Assembly: GCA_937922005.1 (NCBI GenBank) | Contig: CAKZWV010000039.1 | Location: 12,290 to 76,289, forward strand | Reading direction: 5' to 3' | DNA length: 64,000 nt | Origin: an uncultured Clostridia bacterium | GTDB taxonomy: Bacteria > Bacillota > Clostridia > Saccharofermentanales > DTU023 | Shown: positions 49,032 through 57,400 of the stretch, one piece after another | Layout: every line of letters starts with the position of its first letter | Position numbering within the stretch: position 1 is the stretch's first letter | Program-made: the position numbers and the translations under genes | Notes under the pieces: generated by a model | Seen by the model: only the letters and a program-made list of their open reading frames with translations | Databases searched by the model: none | Told to the model about the DNA's origin: nothing

Positions 49032-49239
49032 GCCCCACATCCCTCGTAGGCGGATCGTAAGCCTCGATAACCCATCATAACGCATCATAAACGTTTAGAA
49101 ACTCGTATTTACTATTTTAAATTACAATTAGCTGTAATCGATGATCATAAATCCGAAAAGGCATGAGCAGACTTTCGAAGTCAATACCAGCCATGTAGCT
49201 AATAAGCTGTCAATCTAAGTTCAGTGAATATCCCATTTT

Positions 49240-49262
49240 AACCGGCCTCGCCGGTTTTTTTA
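49240..49262 (+). terminator. Terminator on the plus strand
   Basis: AACCGG-CCTCG-CCGGTT stem followed by seven T. The 385-base gap 49032-49416 holds no other recognisable element and no credible gene. Confidence 0.88.
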
Positions 49263-49416
49263 TTTTCTCTTACCAAATTTTCTAAGACGAAGCCATGGTG
49301 GCCTCTCCAGTGCGGCGACAGTGGCCTCTCTGGCAAGGTTGCAGCAGCCTGCCAGCTGGAATGCAGCGGCCTGGCCGACCATCTCCACCTTAACGGTCTG
49401 AACGAGCCCTAGAGCC

Positions 49417-51774
49417 TTATCTGTCCTTCCGACCCTTCCGGTCCTGACGGTCTTTCCGATCACGACGGTCCTTGCGGTCTTTATGGTCATGACGCTCCTT
49501 TCGGTCTCCCCGGTTACCCCGGTCGCCCCGGTCTCTTTGGTCGCCGCGATCTCTCCGCCCCCTGCGATCATCTCGATCTTTCCGATCACCCCGGCCACCC
49601 CGGCCGCCCCGGTTCCCCCGGTCTCCCCGGGCTAGAGTTCCATCTGGCATCTTATAGATTTCAAAATCAATAAAACGGTGGTTGATATCTACCTTGGCGA
49701 CCTGGACTTCTAGGGTATCCCCAATCCGCAAAACCTTATCCTTATTCCGGGTCGTTGCGACAAACTGGTCTTCATCAAAGACGTAATACTCGGGCAGGGA
49801 CCGAAAGAAGACGGCCCCTTCAACAGCATTGGGCAGACGGACAAAGAGAGCGTATTTGCTAAAGCCACTAATGGTCGCCTCATAGTGGTCTCCCAGGTGG
49901 CTTTCATAATACTGACAGGCCTTACTGTCTACGGAAGCTCGCTCACAATCAACCGCCTGGCGCTCCGTATCCGAAACATGGTCCGCCACATGGGCCGCTG
50001 CCAGTTGGCTCCCCGACTCTGGTGATCCATGCCCTTTCTTCGAGCCCTTGTCCTTACGGCCAGCTTTCTTCTTTTCCTCTTTTCTCGCCTCTTGCTCCTC
50101 GCTGAAACCCTGGAAGGGGGCAAAATCCTTAGGTTGTGTTTGTTTTTCCCAGGCCTCCTCAGGGGTCCCCTTCTCCTTCCAGGTCAGACGCCCTTCATGC
50201 TGGGGGAAATAGCGCTTCAGTTGCCGGTGGGTATAAAGATCAGAGTATCGACGAATAGGCGAAGTAAAGTGACAATAATAAGTGCTTGCCAAGCCAAAAT
50301 GTCCCAAATTTTCTTCAGAATAGACCGCTTTGGCCATGCTCCGAAGCATGACCATATTGAGGAGTTCCTCATAGGGTTTACCTATCATATGGGTCATAAC
50401 CCGACGGAAATCCTTGGGTTCTTCCAGGTCATGGGTCAGGTTTGCCGGTTCGCCCATCACCTGGGCCAGGACGGCAAAAGCCCTCACCTTTTCAGGATCG
50501 GGTGCTTCATGGATCCGGAAGACCATAGGAATCTTATACTTATCTGCCAGGCGAGCCACAAATTCATTGGCCGCCACCATGAAATTCTCGATCATCTTGT
50601 GGGAGTAAGAATCCTCTTCCAAGACAAGGTCAACCACCTTGCCCTCCGCATCCATAATAACCTTGGTCTCTGAGGTTTCAAAATCTAGGTTTCCCCTTTT
50701 GGCCCGAATCCCATCCAAGGCAATGGAAAGATCGATCAAGAGGCGAATCTTCTCAACAAGGACGGGATCATTTTGAAATTCTTCATCCCCCGCCAAATTC
50801 TCCTGGGCCTGGGCCGTCAAGGTCTCCAAATCCGGAACATCCGGCCCCAACTGACCAATGCGGAGGCGATGGAGGGCATCAGCATAGACCGTAGTATCTC
50901 GATACTCTTCCAAGTGGGCGTCAATATAGGTCTGGACCTGGGTATAAGTCAGGCGGTGATGGCTCTGGACCACACTCTCATAGAGCTTGGCATCCAGGAG
51001 GGCCCCCTGGGCAGAAATGTGGAGCTCGGAGGTCATGGCTAAGCGGTCCCGGTGGGGATTCAAGCTACAAAGGCCATTCGACAGGCGAGGGGGCAACATG
51101 GGAAGGACCATATCGGGCAAATATACTGAATTCCCCCGTGCATAGGCTTCGTCGTCCAAGTTAGACCCATCTTTTACATAGTGGCTGACGTTGGCAATAT
51201 GGACAAAAAGCCGATAAGACCCGTCTTCCTCCAAGTCGATCCCCACAGCATCGTCAAAATCCCTAGCATCTTCCCCGTCAATGGTAAAAATCGCCTGGTC
51301 CCGGAGGTCCCGAAAGCTAGCCAAGGCCTCCGCCAGATCTTCCTCCGTCGGATCAGTGGGCAGGCTCTTGGCTTCCTCTTCCACCTCCCGGGGAAAGTCC
51401 GTCGTATAGCAAAATTCCTTCAAAAGGCCCGCTGTCAAGACAGAGGGTTCATTGGGGTCCCCCAAGACCTCGATGACCTCAGCCAGGGGATATTCGGTAT
51501 AGGCATACACTCGGGCCGTTACCTTCATCCCATCCGGGGCCGCCTGGGCATGCTCCTTATCTACCAGGAGGATTTTCCCAAAAGCCTGGTGGGTCTTATC
51601 TAATTCAATGGTCGCCGCCACCTTGATGCCTGCCCCCGTAAATGTCCGGCGAAAGCGGGGTTCCGGATCCTCATAATGAATGATCCCTACAAGGGTCTCA
51701 GGCTGGTCCTGATCTTCCTCAACCTTCTGTTTACCAAGTTGCTTGCGTAAGGCATCTGCCAAATTATTCGTCAT
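49417..51774 (-). CDS. rnr: RNase R/RNase II-type 3'-5' exoribonuclease with Arg/Asp-rich tail
   Basis: The protein has about 785 residues. Cold-shock-like segment at about 30-125, then the RNB catalytic domain with the acidic metal site DGEDARDFDDAVG and the later RGNLDFE and YCHFTSPIRRYSDL motifs. An extra Lys/Glu/Gly-rich insert of about 80 residues lies between the RNB end and an S1 domain (HYEATISGFSKYALFVRLP). The last about 75 residues are almost only Arg, Asp, Gly and Lys (for example RGDRGNRGGRGGRGDRKD). The N-terminal helix-turn-helix of classical RNase R is absent. I start at the ATG at 51774 after GGAGAAG; the frame is open to 51819. Divergent from secG, although many Firmicutes have secG-rnr in one operon. 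Confidence 0.88.
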   Translation of the reverse strand: MTNNLADALRKQLGKQKVEEDQDQPETLVGIIHYEDPEPRFRRTFTGAGIKVAATIELDKTHQAFGKILLVDKEHAQAAPDGMKVTARVYAYTEYPLAEVIEVLGDPNEPSVLTAGLLKEFCYTTDFPREVEEEAKSLPTDPTEEDLAEALASFRDLRDQAIFTIDGEDARDFDDAVGIDLEEDGSYRLFVHIANVSHYVKDGSNLDDEAYARGNSVYLPDMVLPMLPPRLSNGLCSLNPHRDRLAMTSELHISAQGALLDAKLYESVVQSHHRLTYTQVQTYIDAHLEEYRDTTVYADALHRLRIGQLGPDVPDLETLTAQAQENLAGDEEFQNDPVLVEKIRLLIDLSIALDGIRAKRGNLDFETSETKVIMDAEGKVVDLVLEEDSYSHKMIENFMVAANEFVARLADKYKIPMVFRIHEAPDPEKVRAFAVLAQVMGEPANLTHDLEEPKDFRRVMTHMIGKPYEELLNMVMLRSMAKAVYSEENLGHFGLASTYYCHFTSPIRRYSDLYTHRQLKRYFPQHEGRLTWKEKGTPEEAWEKQTQPKDFAPFQGFSEEQEARKEEKKKAGRKDKGSKKGHGSPESGSQLAAAHVADHVSDTERQAVDCERASVDSKACQYYESHLGDHYEATISGFSKYALFVRLPNAVEGAVFFRSLPEYYVFDEDQFVATTRNKDKVLRIGDTLEVQVAKVDINHRFIDFEIYKMPDGTLARGDRGNRGGRGGRGDRKDRDDRRGRRDRGDQRDRGDRGNRGDRKERHDHKDRKDRRDRKDRQDRKGRKDR

Positions 51775-51924
51775 CGTAAAAGTCTTCTCCATCCATTTCT
51801 CAAGCTCATTTATGAGCAAATATTCCCTAATTTATTCCATCACGGGTACGGTTAAAGTGTACGGGACCTAGCGCATTTATGCAAGATGGGCCCAGATATC
51901 TTTTTTAAATTTTTCCAAAAAGCC

Positions 51925-51953
51925 TTGCATTTTCTTTTTAGCCCTGCTAGGAT
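51925..51953 (+). promoter_or_regulatory. Candidate promoter of secG
   Basis: TTGCAT (51925-51930) and TAGGAT (51948-51953) with a 17-base spacer, about 130 bases before secG. Confidence 0.5.
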
Positions 51954-52083
51954 AGTTGAGCTATGGTGTGATTGATTGATTTGATTGAGCATTTCCATCG
52001 AGTCATCTCAGCAAGTTTTTCAGTCAAGTGATTGAATCGAAAGATGCACCGCTAGCAAGGAAGTCCAGAAAGGAAGCATTGGA

Positions 52084-52341
52084 ATGAAAGCATTGGTCAT
52101 CATACTTTCCGTCATTGATATCATCATCTGCATTACCCTCGTCTGTTTGGTTATGCTCCAGGACTCCAAGTCCCAGGGCTTAGGATCCATTGCTGGGGGC
52201 GCAGAGACCTTCTTTGGCCAAGGAAAGGCTGGTACTAAGGAAGAAAAGCTAAGGAAGCTGACCGAGATTACGGCCGTTTCTTTTGCTATTTTATCCATGG
52301 TTCTCTATGTGCTTTTAGGCCTCCTCTCCAAGACGGTCTAG
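52084..52341 (+). CDS. secG: Preprotein translocase subunit SecG
   Basis: The protein has 85 residues with two membrane helices. The loop LVMLQDSKSQGLGSIAGGAETFFG between them is the family signature (from LQDSKSQGLG to FFG). SecG assists SecYE during protein export. AAAGGAAG lies upstream of the ATG. tRNA-Val follows 7 bases after the stop. Confidence 0.95.
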   Translation: MKALVIILSVIDIIICITLVCLVMLQDSKSQGLGSIAGGAETFFGQGKAGTKEEKLRKLTEITAVSFAILSMVLYVLLGLLSKTV

Positions 52342-52348
52342 AACTCAA

Positions 52349-52424
52349 GGGAGCATAGCTCAGTTGGTAGAGCATCTGCTTTACACGCAGGGGGTCACAG
52401 GTTCGAGTCCTGTTGTTCCCACCA
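52349..52424 (+). tRNA. tRNA-Val(TAC), probable prophage attachment site
   Basis: The acceptor GGGAGCA pairs with TGTTCCC (one wobble), the anticodon loop is TTTACAC with anticodon TAC, the T arm is GGTTCGAGTCC, and CCA is encoded. Prophage genes begin about 200 bases downstream, so the 3' half of this tRNA is the likely att core. The second att copy would lie beyond the window. Confidence 0.95.
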
Positions 52425-52429
52425 TTGAA

Positions 52430-52463
52430 GAAACCCCGTAGGCGCAAGGCTTACGGGGTTTTT
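52430..52463 (+). terminator. Terminator after secG/tRNA-Val
   Basis: AACCCCGTA pairs with TACGGGGTT around a loop, followed by a T run on the plus strand. Confidence 0.92.
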
Positions 52464-52498
52464 ATTTTGCTTTCACGAGGCCCAAAAATTCGTAAAGT

Positions 52499-52522
52499 GT
52501 ACCCAAAAAAGTACCCAAAAAA
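52499..52522. repeat. Tandem repeat GTACCCAAAAAA x2 near the prophage end
   Basis: Two exact adjacent 12-base copies lie between the tRNA and the first prophage terminator. The position fits integrase arm-type sites, which is an inference. Confidence 0.6.
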
Positions 52523-52556
52523 TTCCAGTGCGACCCGATAGCCAGCAATCAGGCGC

Positions 52557-52583
52557 AAAAAAAAAAGGCCACCCGAAGGTGGC
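52557..52583 (-). terminator. Terminator of the prophage late transcript
   Basis: On the minus strand GCCACC-TTCG-GGTGGC has a stable tetraloop and is followed by an eight-base T run. A second small hairpin (CCGCCTTTCGGCGG, 52613-52626) lies between it and the last gene. Confidence 0.92.
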
Positions 52584-52633
52584 TGGATAGACTCAATGAT
52601 AGTAAAGGGCTCCCGCCTTTCGGCGGTAATGGA

Positions 52634-53074
52634 TCAGATGTTAATGGCCCTAATTTTCCGGGCCAGGGACTTGTAGCTTCTCCCGCTCTCCTTGTCTAGT
52701 GTCGCAGCAAGAGCCTCCCGTTGCTCCTTCGTCATGAGGATGAAGACCCGGATGGCCTTGTCGACCTTGGATTCTCTGAGATGCTCATCGATCAAAGAGG
52801 TTAGGATCTTGATGTCTTCTGGCTCGAGCTCGGCAAGATCGAGGGCAATATCGTCGCCTTTGGCCTTTCTGTCGAGATAGACAGTCTTGGCTTTCTTGAC
52901 GACTGGTATGAAGGGGTAGAATTCGTAGTTTGGATCATTTGCCCGATACTCTAGATAGCAGGCTTGAGACCGGTTTAGGCATAAGAGGAGTTCTTGTAGG
53001 TTCTTGGTCTGCAGGTTTGGGTCCTGCTCGAGGGTGGATTCAATGCTGGCGATGCATGTATCAATTGCGCTCAT
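52634..53074 (-). CDS. Phage protein of unknown function downstream of the lysis genes
   Basis: The protein has 146 residues, soluble and mostly helical. The C-terminal part (DKAIRVFILMTKEQREALAA through SYKSLARKIRAINI) resembles a DNA-binding helical segment, but no family is recognised. It is the last gene of the late transcript, after the two holin-like genes, a position that often holds a lysogenic-conversion or accessory gene. GGAGGT precedes the ATG. Confidence 0.65.
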   Translation of the reverse strand: MSAIDTCIASIESTLEQDPNLQTKNLQELLLCLNRSQACYLEYRANDPNYEFYPFIPVVKKAKTVYLDRKAKGDDIALDLAELEPEDIKILTSLIDEHLRESKVDKAIRVFILMTKEQREALAATLDKESGRSYKSLARKIRAINI

Positions 53075-53085
53075 GGTAATACCTC

Positions 53086-53457
53086 CTAGTTTTTATAGTC
53101 TTGCACCGCAGCTTCGATGGCTGTGGTTAAGTACTTGTTAGCGTCGCCGGTGGCCGTCTCCAGGAGAGCCAGTCCCTCCTCCGAGATGATGCCCTGCGCC
53201 GTATGCAAGGCCCGTTCAAAGGCTTCTCTTTGTGCCTTGGCGGACCAGTCGGGCGTGCCCTTGATGGCGTCAACGTATACTTGTGACGTGTCTTTTACCG
53301 CCAATATAGCTGCGTTGGTGGCCTGATCTAGGATACCCTTAATGGCCGCATAGGTCATCTTTTGGGCTAGATAATTTCGCAGTAATAAGATCCCGTATAC
53401 AATAGACGGCACTAGGACGCCTTCCAGGATCATCGTGATAATCTGGTTGTAATTCAT
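53086..53457 (-). CDS. Second holin-like phage protein
   Basis: The protein has 123 residues. One N-terminal helix (IITMILEGVLVPSIVYGILLL) is followed by a charged helical cytoplasmic part (ATNAAILAVKDTSQVYVDAI), the layout of phage LLH-type holins. The ATG at 53457 has AGGAGG upstream; the longer open frame to 53679 runs through another gene and is rejected. It lies between the first holin-like gene and the terminal gene. Confidence 0.75.
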   Translation of the reverse strand: MNYNQIITMILEGVLVPSIVYGILLLRNYLAQKMTYAAIKGILDQATNAAILAVKDTSQVYVDAIKGTPDWSAKAQREAFERALHTAQGIISEEGLALLETATGDANKYLTTAIEAAVQDYKN

Positions 53458-53470
53458 ATGGTTAATCCTC

Positions 53471-53770
53471 CTATTTGCATGGCAGGCTGAGGGCCTGCTT
53501 GGTAATCTGGGTACGGTAGCCATCCCCGCCAAGCGCTTTGTACGCTTCGTAGGTGTTGGCAATATCGGCTCTTTGTTGTGGGGATATTTCTCCGGCCTGC
53601 TCCACCGCATAACAGGCGTCATCGATTTGCTTTGCGAGTAAAATGCAAAGGGCTCTTTCAAACGCCTTGGATTGCTCAATTAGGTGCTTTACAGGCTTGA
53701 TCGCAATACTAGCCAAAGTGAAAGCGGATAGGATCACGCCTAAAATGGTACTTACGATGTCTAGGGTCAT
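53471..53770 (-). CDS. Holin-like phage protein
   Basis: The protein has 99 residues. One N-terminal helix (IVSTILGVILSAFTLASIAI), then a helical domain. It overlaps the amidase stop by four bases (ATGA), the usual lysis-cassette arrangement. It may work with, or against, the second holin-like protein. Confidence 0.7.
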   Translation of the reverse strand: MTLDIVSTILGVILSAFTLASIAIKPVKHLIEQSKAFERALCILLAKQIDDACYAVEQAGEISPQQRADIANTYEAYKALGGDGYRTQITKQALSLPCK

Positions 53771-54480
53771 TGTCTACCTCCTGGATATGTTGTAACGATG
53801 AAAGGTGCCGCTGATTTATCGCCCTGATCCACGATCCCCGCAGCGATCAGCGCTTGGGTGATACGCTTGCAGTAGGCTGCAGCGTTATCAGGCGACCGGA
53901 AAGCGCCTATCTGGACCCGATACAAGGGGTCCGCCTCTTTGGCGTGCTCCTCCTCGCCCGGGTTAGGCGGTTCATCAGGTTGGCTCGGCTTTACGCCCCT
54001 GTATTGAGCGACTTTGGCTTTGAAATCCTCCCATCCATGCCGTTCTAGGATCCGGTGCGGGCAGTATTTCCCTGACCAATCCTGGTGCATCTTAAGGGCT
54101 GTGATCGGCAGATCATACTGATCAAGTAGGTAGGCGCAGAGGCGGGCAGCTAAGTCTTCAGCTCTCGTATATAGGTCCGTGTCGTAGTCCATATCCCTCG
54201 TGATCTCGATGCCGATTGATTGCCTATTCCCGGGCCCGTTCCCGTCCCCTGCATGCCAAGCATTGATATTAAGTGGTATCGCCTGCCAGATCTCGGCCTC
54301 GTCCACGGAATAATGCCAGCTCTTGATCCCATCAGGGGCGGACTCGATACAGGCCTTGTTATAGGCATGTAAGGTCCTTGCGCTGGCGCTTGAGGCTGCG
54401 TTATGCACCGTGATAAATTTAGGCGTCATTGGCAGGTGTTGCGTATAGTATTTATTTGCAAAATCTGTTTTTATCTTCAT
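53767..54480 (-). CDS. Phage endolysin: N-acetylmuramoyl-L-alanine amidase with SPOR-like domain
   Basis: The protein has 237 residues. The Amidase_2 (PGRP-like) domain at about 1-160 shows the zinc ligands: ITVHNAAS, INAWHAGDGNG and DWSGKYCPHRIL, with WHYSVDEAEIWQAIP between. A short Pro/Glu-rich linker is followed by a C-terminal SPOR-like repeat (YRVQIGAFRSPDNAAAYCKR), which would bind peptidoglycan. It cuts the bond between MurNAc and the stem peptide at lysis. AAGGAG precedes the ATG. Confidence 0.92.
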   Translation of the reverse strand: MKIKTDFANKYYTQHLPMTPKFITVHNAASSASARTLHAYNKACIESAPDGIKSWHYSVDEAEIWQAIPLNINAWHAGDGNGPGNRQSIGIEITRDMDYDTDLYTRAEDLAARLCAYLLDQYDLPITALKMHQDWSGKYCPHRILERHGWEDFKAKVAQYRGVKPSQPDEPPNPGEEEHAKEADPLYRVQIGAFRSPDNAAAYCKRITQALIAAGIVDQGDKSAAPFIVTTYPGGRQ

Positions 54481-54495
54481 TTTTGCTTCTCCTTA

Positions 54496-57400
54496 TTATT
54501 TGTTTTTGGCAGCTTTATAACCGGCATCATATCCCGCAGCATACCCTGCTTTTCTCCCGTCTTCGTAGTATTTTCCAGCTTCTTCACGCAGTTTTGTCCA
54601 GAAGGATGTGCTAACTTTCTCGACTGTAATGGCCCCGTCCTTTATCTTGGCGGACCCAACTGCTTGATCCTCTATGTTGTTAGAGCTGATCTGGAAATCC
54701 GATCCCCTCTCTGGCAGATGCTTCGTCCTCAGGCAGCGGTTTGCCAATTTGTTATTGTCGACAGCCCCATCCTTTATCTTGTCGGTGCCAACTGCTTTGT
54801 CCGCTATGTTGTTAGAGCTGATCTGGAAGTCCCGTCCGTAATATGGCAGGTGCTTTGTCCTCAGGCATTTGTCCGCCAATTTATTATTGTCGACAGCCCC
54901 ATCCCTTATTTTGTCAGGCCCGACTGCTTGATTCTTTATGTTGTTATAGTCGATCTGAAAATCCGATCCCACATATGGCAGGTGCTTTGTCCTCAGGCAT
55001 TTGTCCGCCAATTTATTATTGTCGACAGCCCCATCCCTTATTTTGTCAGGCCCGACTGCTTGATTCTTTATGTTGTTATAGTCGATCTGAAAATCCGATC
55101 CCACATATGGCAGGTGTCTCGTCCTAAGACAACGATCCGCCAGTTTATTTGCGTCAATCATCGGTTCGTCGGCCAGCTTAGGTCCGGTAACAGCCTTATT
55201 TTTGATATGTATTGTATCTACTTCGAAAATGCCAGAAGCTGCGGGCAAATGCTCCGACCCCAACGATTCATTGCCTAGTTTGGCCCTACTTACTGCGCCA
55301 TCGGCAAGGCTCCCTGTAAGGACAGATTCTTTTTCGATATTGCCATAGCCATCAATCTGGAAGTCAGACTTGATCTCTGGCAGGTGCTTCGTGCGCAAGA
55401 AGCCATCGGCCAACTTAGAGCCCGTGACAGCCCCATCTTTAATGGCTGCGGATGTGACCGCCTCAGAAGCTATTTTGGGGGCTGTTACGGCGTTGCTGTC
55501 AAGCTTGTCTTCTGTTATCGCCTTCCCCGTGATGTGCCGGGGCAAGATGGCAAAGTCTTGAACATGCCTCCCAGCTACCGAGTTCTCGGCCAGCGCACGA
55601 TCCTTGACAGCTCCATCCGCTAGCTGCAGATCGCTTACTGCATGATCGTTGATTTTTTCTGTCGTGATACTGCCTGCCACTAGGTGCATCGTGCTGATGC
55701 TCTCTGCGTTGATGTGCTTTGCTTGGACGGCATTAGCAGCTATCTTGTCAGCGGTGATGGCCCCTGCAGCTATCTTGTCAGCGGTAATTGCTCCGGCCTG
55801 GACGCTATCAGAGCTAACCGCCCCCGCTGCAATCTTACCAGCGTTTACGGCTCCTGCTGCGATCTTATCGGCGGTGATTGCCCCGGATTGGATGCTCCCG
55901 GCACTAACGGCATTTGCTGCGATTTTTCCGGCTGTAACTGCTCCAGCCTGGAGATGTTCGGCCCCGATGGAGTTGGCAGCTATTTTGCCCGCTGTTACTG
56001 CTCCGGCTGCAATCTTGGAGGCGTCAACGGCTCCGGCAGAGATTTTTTCTGCGGTAATTGCGCCACTTACGATTTCCTTTGAGGTAACAGATCCGGAGGC
56101 AATCTTTCCCGCTGTGACAGCCCCCGCTGCTATCTTCCCAGCGTCAACAGCCCCTGCTTGGATCTTATCCGCCGTAACTGCAGCGCTAGCCAATTCTTTG
56201 GCAGTGATAGTACCCCCGGCGATATTTTCCCCGGTAATCGTACCGGCGGATATGTTGTCCCCGGTAATAGTCCCTCCGGCGATATTGTCGCCAGTGATGG
56301 TTCCCCCAGCGATGTTATCACCTGTAATGGTACCACCTGCTATCTTCCCGCCCGTAATGGTACCGCCAGCAATATTATTTCCGGTAATGGTGCCACCTGC
56401 GATATTGTCGCCGGTAACCGTTCCCGCAGCGATTTTATCCCCTTCAATGGTTCCCGCACGAATGGCTAGGCCCTCGATGCCGTCGCCAGTTGCTCCTGTG
56501 GTCCAGATCCACTGCCCTGAAGGATCCTTCCGGTTGGAGATGAGGAGGGTTCCCGCTTTAAGGCAGATGACCTTGGTAGGCTCCTGATCAATGGGCTTAT
56601 CAAAGCTATAGATCCCGGCAGGGTAGCCCCATTTATTGCCTACTTTGAGATCGTAGTTATAGCCTTCTTCCCCCCAATAGAGCTCACCTAAGTGCTCAAT
56701 AACCGTATTTTCTATGTTCTTGATGTCGTTATGGATTATCTTTGAACTCTCGTCAATGCTGATGCTAACCCGTTTTTCAAGGCTCCTTAATTGCTCGCTT
56801 GTATAGTCCTCCTTTGCGTCCCCGAATTCGGATTGGGTCTGATCCGGGTTTTTGAGGTCGTACACTGCCTTGATTACTTGAGCCTTAAGGGCGAGGTTCC
56901 CTTTCCGAGCCACCACCCAATCCCCCAATTGAACGCCTTTGGCGTGCTCCTGAGAAACTCTAAAGGTAAGCTTAGGGTGGTTGAGCTTTTGCAGCTCTTC
57001 CCAGGTAGCCTTGAGTAGTTCTGCCGGGTCCTCGATCTTTTCAAATACTACGGTTCCAATCCTAGGCGTTTTTCCATTCGTCCCAGGGTAGCCATATAAG
57101 GCAGTTGCCACGGGGTCCACCACATAAGCCTGTCCTTTTGGCTTGTCGACTGGATCCCCGGAGGCCTTAGACCAGACAACATCTTCAAAAAGGATCCGCC
57201 TTGTATAGCCTCCGGTTTCTTCTCCCTGTTTATCTTCCACGGGAAGACCCGCCCCCCGGCCAAGGAGCGCAGTGTAGATCTCGGCTGAATCCTGTTCAGC
57301 GATCACTTTCACCCCGTTATAGCCATCTGTGAAGCGTCTCCCGTAGAACTTGCCGTACTCCTTGTAGATGCCCACCTTTTTCTCGGATATCTTGGGCCCT

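Noticed and set aside
49260..49598. 112-codon frame at the end of the RNase gene
   Set aside because: It is an alternative frame of the repetitive Arg/Asp/Gly tail and has no start signal.
53458..53679. Extended start for the second holin-like gene
   Set aside because: The extension lies inside the preceding gene, while an AGGAGG site precedes the ATG at 53457.
54403..56587. Long plus-strand frames opposite the tail fibre
   Set aside because: They mirror the repeat structure of the minus-strand gene and have no ribosome sites.
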